A DNA stretch of 64,000 nt from Bacteroidota bacterium (GTDB taxonomy: Bacteria; Bacteroidota; Bacteroidia; UKL13-3), in NCBI GenBank assembly GCA_027487835.1, contig JAIYCU010000034.1, forward strand, positions 35,315-99,314. The letters run 5' to 3'. A model generated the notes under the pieces. It was not told the DNA's origin. It saw nothing but the letters and a program-made list of their open reading frames with translations, and did not search any database. The position numbers were made by a program, and so were the translations under genes. Every line of letters starts with the position of its first letter. The first letter of the stretch is position 1. This document shows, in pieces, positions 36,662-44,172 of the stretch.

Positions 36662-36695
36662 AGCATAAGCATAAAATTATATTTATGCTTATGCT
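36662..36695. terminator. Perfect 14-bp hairpin between stress gene and crp-like gene
   Basis: AGCATAAGCATAAA (36662-36675) and TTTATGCTTATGCT (36682-36695) are exact complements around a 6-base loop. There is no T-tract, so termination is uncertain; it could instead be an operator or an RNA-stability element. Confidence 0.5.
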
Positions 36696-36848
36696 ATCAT
36701 TCAAGGCGCCTTAAAACCTTGATTAATCTCCCTGCAAACGTTCTTGAATTTGCTTTTCTCCCATATTATTTGCAATTTTATACAAAAGATTGTGAATAGC
36801 TTTTTTTCATAGTCTATAGTTGGCATTAATTTTAATGAACGATGCACA

Positions 36849-37442
36849 ATGAAGAATATCAACCCAAGTGAAGTTACCTTAGAAGGCATCATACAATCAA
36901 TATTTTTGTTACCTAACGAAATATTGGAAGAGGTTTTGAGTAACTTTCAACATCTAGAATATCCAAAAAACTATTTTTTATTAAAACCAGGCAGACCTTG
37001 CAAACACCTTTGGTTTATGACAAAGGGTGCAGCTAGATACTTTTATACCAATGAGCAAGGAAAGGAGATGAATACTTGGTTTAGCTTGGACACACAAATT
37101 ATAACAGACACCACCAGTTTTGTAAACCAAGAACCTGCGCAAGAAAGCATACAACTGATTGAAGATAGTGAAATGTATTCCATTGAATATTCTGCATTAA
37201 AAGTCTTGCTTCAAAAGCATCATTTGTTTGCCCTTTGGTATATTAGGTTAATAGAGTTGCATTATGTTACTCAAATTGAAGAAAGAATTGCCGATTTACA
37301 ATTCCTTGATGCAAAGAAACGCTATCAAAAATTATTAGACTTATACCCAAATATTACCAATCGCGTGAGCCTTGGTAACATAGCCTCTTATCTAAACATT
37401 ACGCAAGAAACACTAAGCAGACTCAGAGCTGGCAAACTCTAA
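36849..37442 (+). CDS. Crp/Fnr family transcription regulator
   Basis: 197 residues. The N-terminal cyclic-nucleotide-binding-type barrel (about 25-125: YFLLKPGRPCKHLWFMTKGAARYFY) lacks the residues for cAMP and has no cysteine cluster for an Fe-S centre. The C-terminal HTH is GNIASYLNITQETLSRLRAG, with the E-xx-S-R pattern of Fnr-type recognition helices. An Fnr-like box lies 8 bp after its stop, in front of the hydroxylase/ferredoxin gene. The likely target is therefore its own downstream neighbour. Confidence 0.9.
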   Translation: MKNINPSEVTLEGIIQSIFLLPNEILEEVLSNFQHLEYPKNYFLLKPGRPCKHLWFMTKGAARYFYTNEQGKEMNTWFSLDTQIITDTTSFVNQEPAQESIQLIEDSEMYSIEYSALKVLLQKHHLFALWYIRLIELHYVTQIEERIADLQFLDAKKRYQKLLDLYPNITNRVSLGNIASYLNITQETLSRLRAGKL

Positions 37443-37449
37443 GCATTTT

Positions 37450-37463
37450 TTGACATACATCAA
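37450..37463. promoter_or_regulatory. Fnr-like operator
   Basis: TTGACATACATCAA matches the Fnr/Crp dyad TTGAT-N4-ATCAA with one mismatch. It lies about 88 bases before the hydroxylase/ferredoxin ATG. Confidence 0.55.
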
Positions 37464-37551
37464 AAGTCTTTTTGTTCTAAGTCAAAAGCTTTTATTGTAA
37501 TGCTTTCCATTTTTGAAGTGTCAATAATTAACACTTTAAAAACAAAGCAAA

Positions 37552-38697
37552 ATGAATATTACGACGCTTTTTGAAAATACCTTAGACGCATTCAAAGAAC
37601 AATTTAGCTGGTATGCAGGATTCGCATTTCCATTCTTTATTATCTTTTGGATAGTAGGTAAAAAGTATTTCAAAAAAATACGAATACAAGAAACCGAAAG
37701 AGCTAATATTCATCATTTTAAACACGACTTAGGTTTTTCAACAAGTACTTTTTTGGTTTTTGCTATTTTCGATGTTTGTCTTCTCTATTTAGAAAACAAA
37801 GGTTACACAAAGCTCTATTTCAAGGTAAGCGATTATGGTTACTTGTGGTTAGGGCTTAGTTTTTTTATTGTTCTTTTTATAGATGATATGTTTTTTTATT
37901 GGAGCCATAGGGCAATGCACTTGCCTCGTTTTTATAAATTCTTCCATAAGGTACATCACGAAAGTACCGACCCATCGCCCCTAACTGCTTTTGCTTTTCA
38001 CCCTTCAGAAGCGATAGTAGAACAACTTATTGGCTTTGTATTGCCCTTTTTACTACCCTTAAATTTCGGAGTGATAATTGCCTGGCAAATCTTCTCTATG
38101 CTTAACAATGTTTTAGGGCATTTAGGTTATGAAGTCTACCCCAAAGGCTGGGTAAAACTGCCATTACTCAAATTCAAAACAGCCTCAACCCATCACAACA
38201 TGCATCACCAATTATTCAATGGTAATTATGCTTTGTATTTTACATGGTGGGATAAATGGATGGGAACAGAATTTAAAGACTATGAAGTTCGACATGAACA
38301 AATTTTTGAAAGAAAAAACGCTACAAAATCAAATGAAGATTTACATTGTTTAGGAATAGAAAAGGACAAAAATTGTGGAGTGGATTTAGTTATCACTGCC
38401 CAAAACCTGGAAGCTACTTCACAAAATGTAAAAGTCACTGCAAAGGTATTTGGACAGACTTATAACTTTGAAAACCAAGAAGGCAAAACCATTTTGCAAA
38501 GTGCTTTGGATCAAAACATTCCCTTGCCTTTTTCTTGCAAAAGAGGACGCTGCGGAAAGTGTAAAATGAAATGCACAGAAGGTAAAGTAACGATGAGGAA
38601 TAATCAGGTGCTTACCGAAAATGATATAAAAGATGGGTATATCCTAACCTGTCAATCCCTTCCTCAAACGCCTGCAATTTTTATTAAGAACCCATAA
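37552..38697 (+). CDS. Fatty-acid hydroxylase (sterol desaturase type) fused to a 2Fe-2S ferredoxin
   Basis: 381 residues. The N-terminal 250 residues are a membrane di-iron hydroxylase with four membrane segments and the histidine clusters HRAMH (about 124), HKVHHE and HHNMHH. The last ~85 residues are a plant-type [2Fe-2S] ferredoxin: CKRGRCGKC (C-x4-C-x2-C) and a fourth cysteine in YILTCQS. A hydroxylase of this fold needs two electrons from a partner, so the fusion supplies its own electron carrier. Substrate (fatty acid, sterol-like or carotenoid) is unknown. The 4-bp-spaced downstream outer-membrane protein gene may be cotranscribed. Confidence 0.9.
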   Translation: MNITTLFENTLDAFKEQFSWYAGFAFPFFIIFWIVGKKYFKKIRIQETERANIHHFKHDLGFSTSTFLVFAIFDVCLLYLENKGYTKLYFKVSDYGYLWLGLSFFIVLFIDDMFFYWSHRAMHLPRFYKFFHKVHHESTDPSPLTAFAFHPSEAIVEQLIGFVLPFLLPLNFGVIIAWQIFSMLNNVLGHLGYEVYPKGWVKLPLLKFKTASTHHNMHHQLFNGNYALYFTWWDKWMGTEFKDYEVRHEQIFERKNATKSNEDLHCLGIEKDKNCGVDLVITAQNLEATSQNVKVTAKVFGQTYNFENQEGKTILQSALDQNIPLPFSCKRGRCGKCKMKCTEGKVTMRNNQVLTENDIKDGYILTCQSLPQTPAIFIKNP

Positions 38698-38703
38698 CTT
38701 TTG

Positions 38704-39315
38704 ATGAAAACTCTTTTATTTACAGCCATTTTTTTTATGGTTAGCGTATATGGTCATGCACAAACCGTGTTTGAAGCACTCGCAGGAAACAACCAAGCTC
38801 ATTACATAAACTATATGGATAAAGATTTGGATAGTGCTGCAAAATGGAATTACTTTAATCTCAATCGATTTACAGTTAATTACAAAGACAAAGCACTAAA
38901 CACAGTATCCATAGAAGGGCAACTGACTTATCAATTTAAACCATGGCTAGGTATATCTGCTGGTGCTGGGTTTTACGGTGAGCTGTTAGTTCCTACTATT
39001 GGTTTCAGTTTATCCTTTTCAAACAAAAAAGAAGACTTTTTTATTCAAATGTATCCAACCTTGGGATTTGCGCAAAATCAAGTAGCTCCCAGTATTTTAG
39101 GGCTCCTTGGCTACACCCCAAAACTTAGCAAAAGTTGGGGATTCTCTTCACAAATTATATTTTCAATTGACCCCAATGAAGCATCTGAAATTATAAGAAT
39201 TGGAGCTAACTACAAAGACATGACTCAGTTTGGATTAGGTGTAGATATGCTACAAAACTTTCAAACAAAAACGCTAAATTTAAACGTAGGTCCTTTTATA
39301 AGATTCAACTTTTAA
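38704..39315 (+). CDS. Predicted outer-membrane beta-barrel protein
   Basis: 203 residues from ATG (a TTG one codon earlier is the open-frame start). Signal peptide TLLFTAIFFMVSVYGHAQ. The mature part is a run of alternating beta-strands with aromatic ends (VSIEGQLTYQFKPWLGISAGAGFYG, DFFIQMYPTLGF, and the last strand LNVGPFIRFNF), as in small OMP barrels. Function unknown; gene placement suggests a role with the hydroxylase. Confidence 0.7.
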   Translation: MKTLLFTAIFFMVSVYGHAQTVFEALAGNNQAHYINYMDKDLDSAAKWNYFNLNRFTVNYKDKALNTVSIEGQLTYQFKPWLGISAGAGFYGELLVPTIGFSLSFSNKKEDFFIQMYPTLGFAQNQVAPSILGLLGYTPKLSKSWGFSSQIIFSIDPNEASEIIRIGANYKDMTQFGLGVDMLQNFQTKTLNLNVGPFIRFNF

Positions 39316-39471
39316 CATTAAAACACCTCAACGTTAGCAATTTGTGGCAAATGAAAGCTTATCTTCTAAATAGAATATCGTAATATAAATTTCAGTATGT
39401 TTGTTAAAGCGATAGCAATTGAACAAATATTATGGCCTTTAGAATTACCCTATTTATAAAATCACTAAACT

Positions 39472-39873
39472 ATGAAATCAATTAAAACTATTATTTTCTT
39501 ATTGGTTCTTTCGTTAGGCCAATTAAGTGCATTCGGACAAGCAGAAATTTTTGGTCGTTATAAAGTTGCGTGCTTTCTAGAAAGAAATCAAAATGGCAGC
39601 TTAGCCATTTGCAGCATTTGCCCGACAAAACTAGATAACAACCAATTAAAAATAAGCGACTTTGAGCTTGAAATTAACAATCAATTTGTAAAAATTACGA
39701 TTGATGGAAAATCTACAAATGTAACCTACACTTGGAATAGTAAAATAGATGCAATCACTTTTGAGTTCGAAAAGTCAAAATATACATTTAAAGTGCTAAA
39801 AGGAAGCGATTCAAGCCAAATCATGCTAAAAGAATCCAATTGCGATGGCATGCTTATGTTAAACAAAATCTAA
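39472..39873 (+). CDS. Exported hypothetical protein
   Basis: 133 residues with a clear signal peptide (IKTIIFLLVLSLGQLSAFGQ). The mature part has four cysteines: C35, C48 and C51 near the start (VACFLER, AICSICPTKL) and C124 in ESNCDGML. The rest is beta-rich. I recognise no family; the CSICPT segment is a possible metal or disulfide site. A bidirectional terminator follows. The 156-bp gap before it shows nothing else. Confidence 0.65.
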   Translation: MKSIKTIIFLLVLSLGQLSAFGQAEIFGRYKVACFLERNQNGSLAICSICPTKLDNNQLKISDFELEINNQFVKITIDGKSTNVTYTWNSKIDAITFEFEKSKYTFKVLKGSDSSQIMLKESNCDGMLMLNKI

Positions 39874-39890
39874 AAAAAAATATCCATAAA

Positions 39891-39930
39891 AAAAAGCTGT
39901 CTCAAAATAACTTTTGAGACAGCTTTTTTT
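39891..39930. terminator. Bidirectional terminator
   Basis: AAAAAGCTGTCTCAAAA pairs with TTTTGAGACAGCTTTTTTT around four bases (39908-39911). A-tract on one side and T-tract on the other let it serve both the upstream plus-strand gene and secG on the minus strand. Confidence 0.9.
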
Positions 39931-39948
39931 ATGAATTACTATTTTTAA

Positions 39949-40308
39949 TTACTGTACTGGTTGTTGAGCTGGTTGCTCACCTGTTGCACCAGCGCCTGCT
40001 GGAGCTGCTGGCATTGGGGCTGCAGGTACATTTTGTTGTTCGATATTTTCTTTAATCCTCGACTCAGATCCTACCTCTGCACCCTCTTTATTTGGACGTA
40101 CAAAATTACTTGCTAAGGATAAAACAACTAAGGCAACTGCTAAATACCAAGTAGCTTTTTCTACCACATCTGTGCTGCGTTTAACTCCCATAATTTGGCT
40201 TGGTGCCACAAAATTTGCTGCAATACCGCCTTTAGGATTTTGAATTAACACCAATAAGGTTAGTAATAAACAAGCTACAATAATTAGGATCAAAAGAATG
40301 GTTAACAT
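39949..40308 (-). CDS. secG: Preprotein translocase subunit SecG
   Basis: 119 residues. SecG stabilises the SecYE channel during protein export. Two membrane helices (1-21 and about 55-72) enclose the conserved loop with LIQNPKGGIAANF and MGVKRSTDVVEKATW. The C-terminal tail (A/P/Q-rich, APMPAAPAGAGATGEQPA) is longer than in proteobacteria and low-complexity, common in Bacteroidota. It ends a minus-strand run with the TPR protein, lptE and citrate synthase genes. Confidence 0.95.
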   Translation of the reverse strand: MLTILLILIIVACLLLTLLVLIQNPKGGIAANFVAPSQIMGVKRSTDVVEKATWYLAVALVVLSLASNFVRPNKEGAEVGSESRIKENIEQQNVPAAPMPAAPAGAGATGEQPAQQPVQ

Positions 40309-40309
40309 A

Positions 40310-42109
40310 TTAGTTTAAATTATTTTCGTTTTTAATATTTTCTATAAGGCCTGCGAAATACGCTAATTTATCGGGATAAAGCAACCCTAATTTTTCATAC
40401 ATCGTTATTGCCTTTTTGTGGAAACCTTGTCCAAGGTAAATTTGGGCCAAAGTTTCACTCACCAGTCCATCATCATTTTCTACACTCTGTTTGGCCATAT
40501 TTAGAGGGCTGTAAAACTCGCTCTTAGGCCTTGCTATGGTTGGATTTTCCCTGATAAATTTATCTAAAATCGACTCTACAGCAGGGATTTCTTTCTTTGC
40601 TTTTAGCGCAGGTTTCTCTACCGGAATCGGTGTCCTTTTCACTGGTTCTGGACGCTCTGGCAAAACAATACCTTCCTCCGTAAAGGGCACAAATTTCGGC
40701 AAATTAGCTGCAGGAATTTCTTCCATAACGGCCTTTTTAAAGTCGAGGAGGGATTTCTCTTCTTCCTCTAAACTCTCCTCTAGCCCATCTTCGCTTGGAT
40801 AAACTGAAATAAAATCAGTTTCAAATATTTCTAACTCAAATTTCGCATTTCTGTAAATTGGTGCTAAAAATATATCTATCTCGTAAGCTTCAAGACTCGC
40901 TAATAAATTTACATCTTCCTCCACTTGAGCTGCTGGCTCCTCTGGCTTCTTTCCAAAATCAAAGTCAAATTCAAACTCTGGAAGCGGTAATTCCTTGAGT
41001 AAGTCAATACTACTTTCTTCCGGTACTAATTCTTCTGACTCTGTAACTTCAACTTTTTCCTTAATCTCAACAATTTCTACAACTTCAATAATTTCCTTAA
41101 GCTCAATAATTTCCTCAACTTCTACTTTTACTTCTTCAACAAGCACTACCGAATCAACTTGCTGTTTAATTTCTTCCGATAACGCAAGTTGTGACTGCTG
41201 GGCTAGTTCTTCAGTAAATTCACGCACAAAATTTTCGTCCTCTTCCACCTTCACTACTTCCTTTTTGCGTAACCAACTCAAGAAATCCTCACTTGTTGAT
41301 TCATTATTAGCTTCAACCTCAACAGGTAATTCCTGCACAATTTCAATTTGAGGAGCTAAAATTGGCTCAGGTATTAGTTCAGGCTCAGGTATTGGTTCAG
41401 GAATAACTTCTACAATTGGTTCTGGTTCAATTTCTGGTTCTGGTAAAATCACAGGAACAGGAGGCGCTTCCTCATGGATTGGCTTAGGATTTTGCCAATT
41501 AGCTATAGAATCTAAACTGCTTAAATCAAATCCGCTTAAAACCTCCTCTTCATTGGCAGAAATTATAGAGCCATTGTTAATGGGTTTATTTTCTTTGGCG
41601 GGCTTGTTAGGCACAAATTTTACAAATTTCCCAGTTGGTTGAACCAATTTTTCATCCTCTGTAATTTCTGTGCTGCGGACTTTTGGAACTTTTATGGGTT
41701 CAATTTCTGGAATTGCAGTTGGCGCTTCTAAAATTATTTCAGGTTTTGGGGTTTCGGTTTGAACCAAAGAAATAATAGGTGCATAGGTTTCTTCTGGTTT
41801 GATTTCTAATACCTCAACTTCCTCTTCTTGGGAAATCGGAACGTCGGTATTAAGCGGTAAATCATGCACTAAATTATAAAGTACCGCGCGGTTACCTGTA
41901 AGTAAAGCCGCTTGTTTAAGTGCATTTTCGTAATCGTAATGACTACTATCATGTAAAGATTTTACCAACAAATTTCTGGCAACAGAAAAGTAAGGGTAGG
42001 TTTGAACCAACTCTCGAAGCTTCTCGGTCTCCAACTCCCCTATTTTACTGGGGTTTTTAACTAATGCTGTAAAATCGTGTTTATTCAAAGCGTTTGAAAT
42101 GTGAGGCAA
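40310..42109 (-). CDS. Acidic TPR-containing hypothetical protein
   Basis: 599 residues in three parts: an N-terminal helical region (1-95: YPYFSVARNLLVKSLHD), a very acidic and proline-rich low-complexity middle (about 100-500, many EPEPIPEP and VEVEE runs) and a C-terminal TPR-like pair (LAQIYLGQGFHKKAITMYEKLGLLYPDK, about 562-590). No enzyme motif. It lies 1 bp before secG, so both are coupled. Its conserved neighbourhood with lptE and secG suggests a role in envelope assembly; this is inference. Confidence 0.8.
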   Translation of the reverse strand: MPHISNALNKHDFTALVKNPSKIGELETEKLRELVQTYPYFSVARNLLVKSLHDSSHYDYENALKQAALLTGNRAVLYNLVHDLPLNTDVPISQEEEVEVLEIKPEETYAPIISLVQTETPKPEIILEAPTAIPEIEPIKVPKVRSTEITEDEKLVQPTGKFVKFVPNKPAKENKPINNGSIISANEEEVLSGFDLSSLDSIANWQNPKPIHEEAPPVPVILPEPEIEPEPIVEVIPEPIPEPELIPEPILAPQIEIVQELPVEVEANNESTSEDFLSWLRKKEVVKVEEDENFVREFTEELAQQSQLALSEEIKQQVDSVVLVEEVKVEVEEIIELKEIIEVVEIVEIKEKVEVTESEELVPEESSIDLLKELPLPEFEFDFDFGKKPEEPAAQVEEDVNLLASLEAYEIDIFLAPIYRNAKFELEIFETDFISVYPSEDGLEESLEEEEKSLLDFKKAVMEEIPAANLPKFVPFTEEGIVLPERPEPVKRTPIPVEKPALKAKKEIPAVESILDKFIRENPTIARPKSEFYSPLNMAKQSVENDDGLVSETLAQIYLGQGFHKKAITMYEKLGLLYPDKLAYFAGLIENIKNENNLN

Positions 42110-42137
42110 TATAAAAAAAATGCCTCAGAGGCGCAAT

Positions 42138-42644
42138 CTACCAATTAATAAAAGCTTTATTAAAAATATCTTGAACCATCCCTTCCACTATTTTCACAAT
42201 TAAATCATTTTCAAGTGTTGCAAAATCTTGCTGAGCATCAAAGTCAACGAAGTTTGTAAAGGATTGGGTAAAGCTTTTCTCTGGCTCAAGTTTGTTTTCG
42301 CAAGTAATCTCAACCGTAACTGATAACCTATTAACTGCATTGGTTTGTGAACCTGTTATAGCTGCTGGTGCAGTGATATAGCTAGTTATCTTGCCACTAA
42401 AAAACAAATCTCCCTCAGCCGTAGTTAGCTTAAGGGGTGTTTCATTTATAAATTTAGTTTTAATTTTTTCAGTGAGTACCTGACTCAAGGTTGGGGCTAC
42501 AATAGTAGCATTGTTGCCAATATAACCCACACTAAACGTTTTTGCATCAGGATGTATGGAAGCTCCGCTCTGCGTATAGATTCCGCAGCTTCCACACATC
42601 CACATGATGCTTATTAAAGCAAGAAGCGTTTTAAGCTTTTGCAT
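42138..42644 (-). CDS. lptE: LptE family lipopolysaccharide-assembly lipoprotein
   Basis: 168 residues. Lipobox IMWMCGSC gives a lipoprotein. The mature part follows the LptE fold: YTQSGASIHPDAKTFSVGYIGN, TLSQVLTEKIKTKF, LFFSGKITSYI, VEITCENKLEPEKSFTQSF and IVKIVEGMVQDIFNKAF. LptE plugs the LptD barrel that inserts LPS in the outer leaflet. No lptD is in this window. Gene order with secG and a TPR gene is compact. Confidence 0.9.
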   Translation of the reverse strand: MQKLKTLLALISIMWMCGSCGIYTQSGASIHPDAKTFSVGYIGNNATIVAPTLSQVLTEKIKTKFINETPLKLTTAEGDLFFSGKITSYITAPAAITGSQTNAVNRLSVTVEITCENKLEPEKSFTQSFTNFVDFDAQQDFATLENDLIVKIVEGMVQDIFNKAFINW

Positions 42645-42650
42645 CGTTAA

Positions 42651-43967
42651 TTAGGCATTTCCCTTGCGAGCGGCCACTGTTTTTTGAAGCCATTCGAAGG
42701 TTACTGATTTTGGTCTTTCTATTGGTAGACCTAAAGCTCTGTCCCATAACAAAGAAGCCATTACACCCAAGGCTCTAGACACGCCAAATAATACAGTATA
42801 AAAATCGTATTCGTTAAATCCGTAATGTAATAATAAAGCACCCGAGTGCGCATCTACATTAGGCCAAGGATTCTTAATTTTACCAGTCGATTCTAAAATC
42901 GGCGGTGCTACTTCATAAATATTCCAAACAATATTTACCAATTCGTCATCAGGCATATACGTTTTGGCAAATTCCTGCTGAGCAATAAATCTTGGGTCGG
43001 TTTGACGCAAAACTGCGTGGCCATATCCTGGAACTACTTTACCGTCTTTCAAGGTTTTGTTGATATAATCAGCAATATCTGTTTTGCTTGGGTTTTTGCC
43101 AATATTTTCTTGCAATTCAAAAATCCATCTAACCACTTCTTGGTTTGCCAAGCCATGTAAAGGACCTGCTAAACCATTCATAGAAGCTGAAAAAGCCAAA
43201 TATGGATCACTTAAGGCTGAGCCTACCAAGTGGGTTGTATGTGCAGATACGTTACCACCTTCATGGTCGGCATGAATGGTTAAATATAAACGCATCAATT
43301 TATAAAACTCTGGTTGGTCATATCCTAACATATGGGCAAAGTTCGCTGCCCAATCCAATTTAGGATCTGAAGCAATGTGCTCATTGTTTTTGTAAGTTCT
43401 TCTGTAGATATAGGCTGCAATTCTTGGAAGTCTTGCTAATAAATTACAAACGTCCTCGTAGGTGGGATCCCAATAATCTTTTTTATTGATACCCTCTCTA
43501 TACGCTTTCGCAAATTGCGAATCCGTTTGCATGGCCATAATACCAATGCTAAACTGGGTCATTGGATGGGTAGTGATTGGCAATGCATCAATGGTTGAAA
43601 ATACATGAGCAGGTACTTCTTCCCTTGTTTTCCAATCTGCTTGAATTGCTAAAACATCCTCATAAGTAGGTAATTCACCTAAAACCATTAGGTAAAACAA
43701 TCCCTCAGGAAGTGGTTCTGTACCACCTGGAACCTTAGGCAGTTTTGCACGCAATTCAGGGATGGTATACCCTCTAAAACGGATGCCTTCATTTGCATCC
43801 AACAGAGAGGTTTCGGTTAATAAACCTATAATACCTTTCATGCCTGCATACACATCTTCAACGGTAAAAACACCTAACGCAAAGTCGGCATGTTCTTTAA
43901 CAAATGATTTGATTTCTCCTGAAAGCGGTTGCGCTTTCGCAATAAACTTCTGCTTAAATTGATCCAT
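42651..43967 (-). CDS. gltA: Citrate synthase (eukaryotic-type)
   Basis: 438 residues, which is the longer mitochondrial-like citrate synthase. It condenses oxaloacetate and acetyl-CoA. Motifs: SAHTTHLVGSALSDPYLAFSASMNGLAGPLHG with the catalytic His (H in HG), VVPGYGHAVLRQTDPR with the second His, and VDAHSGALLLHYGF with the catalytic Asp (VDAHSG). It is first in the minus-strand cluster; 6 bp separate it from lptE. Confidence 0.96.
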   Translation of the reverse strand: MDQFKQKFIAKAQPLSGEIKSFVKEHADFALGVFTVEDVYAGMKGIIGLLTETSLLDANEGIRFRGYTIPELRAKLPKVPGGTEPLPEGLFYLMVLGELPTYEDVLAIQADWKTREEVPAHVFSTIDALPITTHPMTQFSIGIMAMQTDSQFAKAYREGINKKDYWDPTYEDVCNLLARLPRIAAYIYRRTYKNNEHIASDPKLDWAANFAHMLGYDQPEFYKLMRLYLTIHADHEGGNVSAHTTHLVGSALSDPYLAFSASMNGLAGPLHGLANQEVVRWIFELQENIGKNPSKTDIADYINKTLKDGKVVPGYGHAVLRQTDPRFIAQQEFAKTYMPDDELVNIVWNIYEVAPPILESTGKIKNPWPNVDAHSGALLLHYGFNEYDFYTVLFGVSRALGVMASLLWDRALGLPIERPKSVTFEWLQKTVAARKGNA

Positions 43968-44172
43968 TACAATAATCTAAATTAGGATGTACTTCTAAAT
44001 AACCGCGCTAAAATACTATTTGTTTTTCTACTTAAACAAATAGTTGGTAATTTTTCTCTTATCTATTTGCTAATTTAAAATATCTCAATTTTTTACTCCT
44101 TGTTTTTTGGGCTATATATTCTGCCTTCAACAATTTTTATTTACTTGCAGGTTAATATACTCAAGCGTAGAA

